This document shows, in pieces, positions 1 through 5,369 of a DNA stretch of 5,369 nucleotides. The stretch covers positions 1 through 5,369 of the forward strand of contig PIVH01000611.1 of NCBI GenBank assembly GCA_003354225.1. The letters are read 5' to 3'. Both the position numbers and the translations under genes were made by a program. The notes below the pieces were generated by a model, which saw only the letters and a list, made by a program, of their open reading frames with translations, was not told the origin of the DNA and made no database searches. Each line of letters opens with the position of its first letter. The stretch's first letter is position 1. This DNA is from Globobulimina sp. (Eukaryota; Foraminifera; Rotaliida).

Positions 1-134
1 CATGGTTGAAACTCTGTAGCATTCAAGTTTTTTTTCGATTACTGCCCTGAAAAAAAAATTAAACGGTTTTTATGATTTCAGTGTGTCAGCAGATTTAGTG
101 TCTGTGCAAGGATAATATGACATGCAGCTGCAAC

Positions 135-185
135 TCTGTGATTTCCGTGCAATGTTTGAAGTTCCGTGCAAAAAATCTGTGATTT
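135..185 (+). repeat. Two interleaved short direct repeats
   Basis: TCTGTGATTT occurs at 135-144 and 176-185, and TTCCGTGCAA occurs at 143-152 and 162-171. The first copies overlap by two bases, and the second copies follow in reverse order, about 20-40 bases downstream. They lie just 3' of the palindrome at 123-132. They may be protein-binding repeats or part of a subterminal region recognised by the transposase, or remains of a small tandem duplication. Exact copies of 10 bases this close together are unlikely by chance, but the function is unknown. Confidence 0.6.
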
Positions 186-206
186 AAACATTGTTTATAC
201 ATTTTA

Positions 207-220
207 TACTAACTCTACAG
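207..220 (+). other. Possible branch point and 3' splice site in the leader
   Basis: TACTAAC at 207-213 is identical to the strong yeast/fungal branch-point consensus and is followed after seven bases by CTACAG's terminal AG at 219-220. This would be the end of a 5' leader intron. The in-frame TAA at 229-231 lies between this AG and the ATG at 235, so such an intron could not extend the protein and would only affect the untranslated leader. No convincing donor was found upstream, and the branch-to-AG distance is short, so chance is a real alternative. Confidence 0.3.
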
Positions 221-234
221 AATTGAAATAAGAA

Positions 235-822
235 ATGGTCAAGTCGATTTTACAACAGAAGGCGATTAAGAAACGATTCAAATATCTTACTCTTTATAAA
301 ATTGGAAAGAAACGAATCCGTTTTAGAAAGAAAAAGAGAAAACCATGTAAACAAATTATTGAAAAACCACATTGGATTTTACAAATGTTTATTGACTCTG
401 AAATTTTATTTTTTCGTTTTATGATAATTATTTGTGGATTTTTATTGAATATTATTAAAAAAATTTGGTTTTCTGACACAATGTATTATTTATTTGGATT
501 ACTACATAGTTTATATCATTTAGATGGAAAATTAGCATCTATTGTTATATCAGAATTAATAAATATTTGGGGAAAGATTTTAATTGGTCCACATTATTTA
601 AAATTTATTAGTAATTGTACAACAATCAGTACTTTTCTTTGTTGTTTGCAATATTATAATATCGTAGATATTACTATGCGTTCTTTACATATTTTTCGAT
701 TTTGTAGCATCAATTATTTTTACAACATTTGGTTTTTTTTATTTATAATTAACGGATATCCAATATTTTCGAATTTGTTTCCATTATTGATCAAAAATAT
801 TATTATCATATACGATTACATG
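235..822 (+). other. Unrecognised hydrophobic N-terminal region of RepHel (residues 1-195)
   Basis: The first 40 residues are rich in Lys/Arg; the rest is rich in Ile, Leu, Phe, Tyr and Trp. Hydrophobic stretches lie at about residues 57-79 (contains FMIIICGFLLNII), 83-95, 100-125, and 163-195 (contains NIWFFLFIING and PLLIKNIIIIYDY). They look like membrane segments or a hydrophobic core. I recognise no family. In DNA this AT-rich, an open run of 195 codons is very unlikely by chance, so the frame is probably or was recently translated. It is not part of the usual Helitron plan. It could be an acquired domain, a leader, or a region of host origin; if translation starts at M196 it would be excluded from the protein. 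Confidence 0.45.
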
Positions 823-3800
823 TATTATGTTAATAAACCAATTTACTTAATATTGAGAGTAAAATCATTGAATGGTAAAATTACAAAATTTAAAATGAAA
901 AATAATACAATCATGCAAAAATTAATGGATGCATATTATTCAAAATTTAAACAGAGACCAACAAAAATACATTTTTTATTTGATGGCGATATAATTAATC
1001 CATTATTAACACCGCGAAATTTGTGTATAAATAATTGTGATATAATTGATGTAATTAGACGGCAACATGGTGGTGGTGGTAGTAATGACAGTAATAAAAA
1101 AAAATCAAATCACGGAGGAATACGCACCAAAAAAAAACGGGGTACAAAGCGAAAACGTGATTATGGTAAAAACATTAACCATGAAAAGAGAAAGAATAAA
1201 AATCACAATGATCAAAGATATTATCAACAACGAAAAAAACAAAAAAGACAAAGTTCGAGAAAGCATTCAAATACACATAAAGATCTGGGTAATATATTCA
1301 AACGAGATTGGAATACTAAGCAATTTATGATTGATACAGATTGGGAAAAGTATAAATGTAAAATGGATTATTATGATGTTGGAAAACCAGAACATCCATG
1401 TGAGTTTTGTGGAGCATTATTTTATCATGATGAGAGAAATAGTCCAAAAAATTCTACAAAGCATGTATTTGGAAATAAATGTTGTAATTATGGTAAAATC
1501 ACCGTTAATATTCCAAAACAACCACCAAAATATTTGAAAGAATTGTTATATGGTAATTCAACGGAAGCAAAATTTTTCAGAAAGAATATTCGTTCATTTA
1601 ACTGTTTATTTACTTGGGTATCAAGCAGCAGTAAATGGAAACCACCAATTAAAAATAATATAACTCAAACTAATACTGATGGCATAGTAAAACCATACGT
1701 GTTTAAAGCAGACGGTGAATTATATCATACATTTGGTTCATTATGTGCACCAACCAATCAAACACCTAAAGGACTACAAGTTTATATGCATGATCCAGAT
1801 GCACAAATTGAATATCGATCAAATATGTTAAATATAGAAAATAAAAAATTAGGTAAAAAAATTGTAGAAAAAATTCAAGATGAATTATTGAAAGTAAATA
1901 ATTGGATAAAAAAATTTAAAACATTATATGATCGAAATAAAATGAAAGAAAACGTGGATGACATGTCATTTATTATTGACCCAAATCCAAATATCAAACA
2001 TGGAACGTATAAATCACAATATAATCGCGGAACATCAAAAAGTACAATTTCAGCATTGATCAAAAAAAATACACGGATAAATTATCAGCCACAACATTAT
2101 GAAATGTTATTACATTATAAAAATGGTAAAATAGATCAAATTAAAGAAGGGCATGCTATGCGAGATCCGGCATGTTTTCCTTTATTGTATCCTTATGGTG
2201 ATTGTGGTTGGAGTGAAAATATAGGAATTAGCACTATGCAATATTATAGATATTTATTATATGAAAGAAAGAAAACACCCAATGTTTTACATCATGGTGA
2301 TAAATTATTTCAACAATGGTGTGTTGAGCAATTTGTAAAAATAGATCAAATCAGATTAAATTCATGTAGAACCAAGACAGCTCAAAAAAAATATCGGAAA
2401 TACTTTATTCCTGAGGTTCAGAAAGCTATTGATGAAGGGAAAGATATCAATCAAATTGGTGTAAAAACAATATGTCCATCTTCATATAAATATGGACCAC
2501 GTGATATGTATGAAAAACAACAAGATGCTTTGGCAATTGTACGAAAATATAAAAGAGCACATTATTTTATCACAATGACAATGAACCCAAATTGTGACGA
2601 GGTTAAACGAAAACTCAAACGTGGAGAATCTTCTACATCGCGTCCAGATATAGTTGAACGTGTATGGGAACAAAAAAAACAATTGTTGCTGCATGTAGTT
2701 TGTAATAAACACGTTTTAGGTAAAGTAGCAGGTTATGTTTGGAGTCAAGAATATCAACGTGAAGGTTTACCACATTTACATTTGATTGTAATATTAGATC
2801 CTAAAGAAGCTCCTACACAAATCCATGAATACGATAAATTTATCAGTGCTCAAATACCAAATAAAACAGTGGACAAAGATTTATATGATTTGGTAACGAA
2901 ACATATGGTTCATCGTGATTGTGAGCGAATGAATTGGGCTTCATGTCGTGATGTAAATGGAAAATGTAGGAAAAAATTTCCTAAACCATATTCGCGCTTT
3001 ACTACACATAAAAAAAATAGATACCCAGAATATAAGAGACTTTCTCCAAGAGAGGTATGTGAGATAAATTCTGTCATTTTTTTTTTTTAAATTAAATGTG
3101 GTTGTACAGGGTGGATTTACATTTGATGATGGTAAACGTATCGTTGATAATTCATCTATAGTTCCATACAATCCAGCATTATTAAAATTATTTAGATGTC
3201 ATATTAACGTTGAATGTGTTAGTGGTATTGCGTGCATTAAATATATTTTTAAATACGCGCTAAAAGGATCAGAACGTGCAGGTGTGAATATAAAGCGTAA
3301 TAATAATAAAGATGATGATAATAAAGATGATTCAGAAAAACCAATAAATGAGGTTCAAAATGTGATTAACTGTAGGAGAGTAACACCGTATGAATCATGT
3401 GCCAGAATATTTGGGCGACGACAAAACGATAATTATCCTGTAGTTGAAAGATTAAAAATATTTAATCCACATAAGATGATAATATATTGGGATGAGAATA
3501 ATCCACACACAATCCATAATGGTACATTATTAACCAGAAAAAACACATTAACTGAGTTCTTTAGAAATAATGCTATTGAACTGAAAACACCTTTAAACAA
3601 AAAGAAAAGAAGTATTAAAGGCAAATTAGGACCTCATGGATATGAATTATTATATAATGAATACCCACAATATTATAGATGGAATGTAAAAAATAATGAA
3701 TGGATTAGACGGACAAGTGAAATACAAGAACCTGCAATTGGTCGTATATACTTAACAAAAATTACAGAACGAATACGACATTTTATGAGATTATTATTGT

Positions 3801-5369
3801 TAAAACGCAGAGGAATTACCAGTTTTGAAAATCTGAAAACAATTATTAACATTAACGGTGAAACAGAAATATGCAAAACGTATATTGAAACATGTGAAAA
3901 ATTAGGATATTTATTTGAAGATAAAGAATGGGAACGAACTATTGATGAAGTCTCAAATTTTGCAGGACCAAAAGCATTGCGTACATTATTTGTAACAATA
4001 TTGAATGAATGCCAACCAGTACACCCAAAACATTTATGGGAAAAATTCAAAAAACAATTATGTCAGGATATATATAATAAACGAACATATAAATATGATG
4101 AAGAATTGCATTCTGTAAGTTTGGATGATAATGATCAAGAAATGGAAAAAATATATAATACTGGAAAACGCAAAATTCATGAACAATTACAAATATTAGG
4201 GAAATCGATTGTAAATTTCGGATTTGAAATACCTGAGTTGGATATTTGTTTAGTGGATACTGCAATGCCAATAGAAATTGAACAAGAGAGGGAATATAAT
4301 ATAAAAGAGTGTGTCGATTATTATACAGAATGGGAAGCAAAATTTAATGTTAAACAAAAAGAGATATATCAAACCATTAAAGATGCAATAGATAAAGGAG
4401 AACGTGGTTTTGGTTATTTTGTTAATGGAATTGGTGGTGCTGGAAAATCGAAAATAGCAAATGCATTATTATCTTACATTCGTTCAAACAAAGAAATTGC
4501 TTTAGCTGTTGCCGGTACAGGAATTGCAGCGAATTTATTATTTGGCGGACGAACATTCCATTCACGATTTAAAGTACCAATAAATATAAATGATTTGGGC
4601 GCAGAGGTTGAATGGTATAACATTCCAAAAGATAGCGGTTTAGCGGAATTAATTCGTGAATCCAAATTGATTGTATTTGATGAAATTACAACAATTTCTA
4701 AATATGCATTAGAATGTTTAAATAATACATTGAAAGATTTATGCAGTAATAACGAATTTATGGGTGGTAAATTGATTGTTTTAATGGGTGATTTTAGACA
4801 ATGTCTTCCAATTATTAAATTTGCAACACCAGCTGATGTGATTAACGCATGTATGAATCATAGCGATATTTGGCACAATTTCAAACAACAGACATTAGAA
4901 ACAAATATGAGATTGATTGGTAAAGACAAATTGTGCTTTGATTATGCTGAAGATATTTTAAAAATTGGTAATGGAAGTTTCCCTGTTGAAACTCAATTGG
5001 GTGAAGATATGATAAGAATTCCAGATGATTGGCTATCACACACAAATAATCTATCAGATTTTATTGAAGAATGTTATGAAAATATAGACACTAATTATAA
5101 AGATCCAAATTACTGGAAACAAAAAGCAATATTAAGTCCATTAAATGAAGATGTAGATTATATCAACGAAATAATTTTAGATAAAATGCCTGGTGAAATA
5201 CATATAAAAGAGAGCACTGACACACCATTGGATATGGGCAATCCAATTGATATAGAAATGGAAGATATTTGGAATCATAAAGAAGGTGGTTTGCCATTGC
5301 ATATACTCAAACTAAAAGAAAATGCACCTGTAATGTTATTGCGAAATTTAGCAGCACATAAAGGTTTAT
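235..5369 (+). CDS. Helitron RepHel transposase with N-terminal SUMO-like domain, two exons, 3' partial
   Basis: The spliced frame joins 235-3054 to 3110-5369, giving 1693 complete codons plus one base with no stop. The product should nick and rejoin single-stranded DNA at the element ends through its HUH/two-tyrosine Rep domain and unwind DNA with its PIF1-like helicase, in the nucleus. Order by residue: hydrophobic leader 1-195, SUMO-like 203-282, basic linker 288-343, CxxC...CC zinc finger 389-417, PreRep to about 660, Rep 668-992, connecting region to about 1350, helicase from about 1351. The ATG at 235 has G at -3 and +4 and an in-frame TAA just upstream (229-231), so it is the first possible start in this exon; M196 (820) is an alternative that would begin just before the SUMO-like domain. 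Helicase motif VI and the C terminus are missing only because the window ends. No frameshift or premature stop is present outside the intron. Family assignment is very secure; the N-terminal architecture is unusual. Confidence 0.95.
841..1080 (+). other. SUMO-like (Rad60-SLD/ubiquitin-like) domain in RepHel, residues 203-282
   Basis: The segment runs through the whole SUMO beta-grasp pattern: an opening strand I-x-L-x-x-V near 203-209, FKMK at 219-222, KLMDAYYSKF at 229-238, the hallmark IHFLFDGDIIN at 245-255, TPRNL at 259-263, and DIIDVIRRQHGG at 269-280. These correspond in order and spacing to the family features (F-K-x-K, K-L-M-x-A-Y, I-x-F-L-F-D-G-x-x-I, T-P-x-x-L, D-x-I-D-V, Q-x-G-G). 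It ends in four glycines (279-282), so a mature-type diglycine end is present, followed by more protein as in a SUMO precursor. SUMO modifies or docks proteins; maturation is by Ulp/SENP proteases. Whether this copy is cleaved, conjugated or only structural is not known. Assignment is from motif recognition, not a database search. Confidence 0.85.
1096..1263 (+). other. Basic, low-complexity linker with nuclear-localisation-like clusters (residues 288-343)
   Basis: Directly after the glycine run the protein becomes dense in Lys, Arg, Asn and Gln, with clusters KKK (288-290), KKKRGTKRKR (299-308), KRKNK (318-322) and RKKQKR (333-338). Such clusters fit a bipartite or multipartite nuclear localisation signal and non-specific DNA or RNA binding; this role is inferred. 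It separates the SUMO-like domain from the conserved Helitron part, so it would form the new N-terminal tail of the transposase if the protein were cut at the glycines. The AT-rich poly-A runs in the DNA here may also generate length variation between copies. Confidence 0.7.
1399..2220 (+). other. Helitron zinc finger and PreRep region (residues 389-662)
   Basis: The region opens with CEFCGALFYHDER (C389, C392) and FGNKCCNYGK (C416, C417), the typical Helitron CxxCGA-x-F...CC-x-x-GK zinc finger that precedes Rep and is thought to bind DNA. Further conserved Helitron landmarks follow: FGSLC (about 502-506), LQVYMHDPD with the later R (about 514-528), QYNRGTSKSTISALI (about 597-611), and DPACFPLLYPYGDCGW (about 644-659), matching the family's D-P-x-x-x-P-L-L-x-P-x-G-x-x-G-W. 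No residues needed for the finger appear lost. The function follows from family membership; the exact zinc ligands are inferred from cysteine spacing. Confidence 0.9.
2236..3265 (+). other. Rep (HUH endonuclease) domain, interrupted by the intron (residues 668-992)
   Basis: It starts with MQYYRYLLYERK and NVLHHGDKLFQQWCVEQF, the Helitron_like_N signature, followed by RLNSCR. Rep motif 1 is FITMTMNPN (778-786). The metal-binding HUH motif is in GLPHLHLIVIL, with H847 and H849. DLYDLVTKHMVHRDC and NGKCRKKFPKP (near 908-918) are the usual landmarks after it. Exon 2 supplies VPYNPALL, CHINVE and then KYIFKYALKG, which places the two catalytic tyrosines at Y985 and Y989 with K992 behind them. The enzyme would cleave one strand and stay attached through a tyrosine to the 5' end. 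The middle residue of HUH is Leu, where many Helitrons have Ala; this is a permitted hydrophobic change. Confidence 0.95.
3055..3109 (+). other. 55-base spliceosomal intron within the Rep domain
   Basis: The donor GTATGT starts at 3055, right after codon GAG (residue 940), and the acceptor TTGTACAG ends at 3109; a T12 tract (3077-3088) lies inside. The intron is phase 0. Splicing joins ...RLSPRE to GGFTFDDG..., restoring an uninterrupted match to the Helitron Rep consensus (a Y-x-R-R-S-P-E-x-G-G type segment before V-D-N...V-P-Y-N). Its length is not a multiple of three, and unspliced RNA meets TAA at 3088-3090. No perfect branch point is present; TTAAAT near 3092-3097 is a candidate. The alternative, a one-base error or slippage in the T tract, would also connect the frames but would insert about 18 non-conserved residues. 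Confidence 0.9.
3110..4339 (+). other. Exon 2, Rep C-terminal part and Rep-helicase connecting region (residues 941-1350)
   Basis: This stretch is open in the frame set by the 3109 acceptor and contains landmarks shared by Helitron proteins between Rep and helicase: INCRRVTPYESCARIFG, YPVVERL, LTEFF, YYRWN, IGRIYLTKI, ERIRHFMRLLLLKRRG, SFENLKT, EWERTIDEVSNFAGPKALRTLF and LWEKFK. It presumably connects the nuclease to the helicase and includes the conserved R-x-Y-x-L-R-L-L-L-type segment. Just after the catalytic tyrosines an Asn/Asp/Lys-rich insert (residues 1004-1014, NNNKDDDNKDD) replaces a variable loop. The exon has no start codon of its own in a useful place and is only meaningful when joined to exon 1. 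Confidence 0.93.
3299..3331 (+). repeat. Low-complexity AAT/GAT trinucleotide tract in exon 2
   Basis: Three AAT codons, then GAT and AAA codons, give Asn/Asp/Lys-rich sequence at residues 1004-1014. It falls in a loop that is variable among Helitrons, between the catalytic tyrosine helix and the CRRVTPYES segment. Repeat expansion in multiples of three keeps the frame. Likely neutral. Confidence 0.7.
4340..5369 (+). other. PIF1-like helicase domain of RepHel (superfamily 1B), C terminus missing
   Basis: The Q-motif region is FNVKQKEIY (Q1356). Walker A is GIGGAGKS (1380-1387, K1386). Motif Ia follows as AVAGTGIAANLL and GGRTFHSRF. Walker B is LIVFDEIT (D1464, E1465). Motif III is MGDFRQCLPI (G1500-Q1504). 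Motif IV is TLETNMRL (N1539, R1541). A segment KAILSPLNEDVDYIN and then PVMLLRNL (about 1681-1688) lead into motif V, and the window ends at HKGL. Motif VI, with the arginine finger, is expected shortly downstream. The enzyme would unwind DNA 5' to 3' behind the Rep nick. DEIT is a small departure from the more common DEA/DEC versions, but the acidic pair needed for ATP hydrolysis is intact. Confidence 0.95.

Larger units (their letters stand above)
1..234 (+). promoter_or_regulatory. 5' flank and presumed leader of the RepHel gene
   Basis: No long reading frame is present. The stretch is less AT-rich than the gene (about 43% G+C over 121-180 by my count). It holds two interleaved direct repeats (135-185), a 10-base palindrome TGCAGCTGCA (123-132), a TTTATA-like AT stretch near 194-206 and a branch-point/acceptor look-alike at 207-220. 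Short upstream reading frames start with ATG at 2 (ends 19), 72 (ends 98), 117 (ends 182) and 122 (ends 187); if the mRNA began upstream of them, they would precede the main ATG at 235. It probably contains the promoter and possibly the Helitron left end, but no element is firmly identified. Confidence 0.4.
1..5369 (+). mobile_element. Autonomous Helitron (rolling-circle DNA transposon), 3' part missing
   Basis: The window is occupied by a RepHel gene, the defining gene of Helitrons, which move by a single-strand, rolling-circle-like mechanism using an HUH endonuclease joined to a PIF1-family helicase. The sequence shows the HUH motif, the paired tyrosines and helicase motifs I-V in one spliced reading frame. 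The exact left end was not located: it should begin with TC (or a Helitron2-type terminus) inserted after a host A, but short TC dinucleotides in 1-234 cannot be told apart without a second copy or an empty site. The right end (hairpin followed by CTRR) is beyond the window. No terminal inverted repeats or target-site duplications were seen, as expected for Helitrons. The span given covers the whole window because the left boundary is unknown; part of 1-234 could be host DNA. Confidence 0.93.

Noticed and set aside
1-234. Helitron left terminus with a precise TC start
   Set aside because: Many TC dinucleotides occur, and no characteristic longer terminal sequence was recognised; a second copy is needed to place it.
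294-479. Minus-strand 61-codon frame opposite the hydrophobic leader
   Set aside because: Short and low in complexity, with no family resemblance. Other minus-strand frames at 1875-2063, 2482-2712, 2941-3171, 3433-3624 and 4474-4665 were rejected for the same reason.
1067-1537. Two + strand reading frames (1067-1330 and 1331-1537) inside exon 1
   Set aside because: They overlap the SUMO-like end, basic linker and zinc finger in another frame, show no recognisable domain, and the main frame carries the conserved Helitron motifs.
3055-3090. TAA at 3088-3090 as the true end of the gene, leaving exon 2 as a broken remnant (pseudogene)
   Set aside because: A canonical donor and acceptor bracket the stop, and splicing restores the conserved Rep sequence and a 753-codon open frame with all helicase motifs.
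3673-4340. Two - strand reading frames (125 and 97 codons) opposite exon 2
   Set aside because: They lie opposite conserved Rep-helicase connecting sequence; their composition is what the complement of an AT-rich gene gives, and no motif or start context supports them.
4427-4806. A separate host PIF1 DNA helicase gene
   Set aside because: The helicase is continuous in frame with Rep tyrosines and Helitron-specific connecting motifs, so it is the transposon's own domain.
1-5369. tRNA, rRNA or CRISPR elements
   Set aside because: No cloverleaf-like or regularly spaced repeat structure was seen on reading the sequence.

Overview
The window is almost entirely one eukaryotic transposon gene: the RepHel transposase (HUH relaxase plus PIF1-like helicase) of an autonomous Helitron, read on the + strand and cut by the right edge of the window. 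The host is a eukaryote: the gene is split by a 55-base GT-AG intron (3055-3109) and the DNA is very AT-rich. I cannot place it more closely; an AT-rich invertebrate or a fungus would both fit.

Layout. Positions 1-234 are 5' flank with short direct repeats, a small palindrome, several short upstream reading frames and a TACTAAC...AG splice-acceptor look-alike. Exon 1 (235-3054, 940 codons) encodes, in order: about 195 residues of unrecognised, strongly hydrophobic sequence; a SUMO-like beta-grasp domain ending in a Gly run (residues ~203-282); a very basic linker (~288-343); the Helitron zinc finger and PreRep region (~389-660); and most of the HUH endonuclease (~668-940). After the intron, exon 2 (3110-5369, open to the edge, 753 more codons) carries the two catalytic tyrosines, the conserved Rep-helicase connecting region and PIF1-type helicase motifs I to V. 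The last helicase motif, the stop codon and the right terminus (expected hairpin and CTRR end) lie outside the window.

Ordinary part: the Rep and helicase modules follow the known Helitron plan, with all the key residues that can be checked and no stop or frameshift apart from the intron, so the copy may be recent or active. Unusual part: the N terminus. A SUMO-like domain with a diglycine-type end sits between a hydrophobic leader and a basic, nuclear-localisation-like segment. This suggests, as inference only, that a SUMO protease could release the nuclease-helicase from its leader, or that the domain recruits the host SUMO machinery. A second unusual point is that the intron separates the HUH histidines from the catalytic tyrosines, so an unspliced transcript would encode a 951-residue protein with no tyrosine pair and no helicase.
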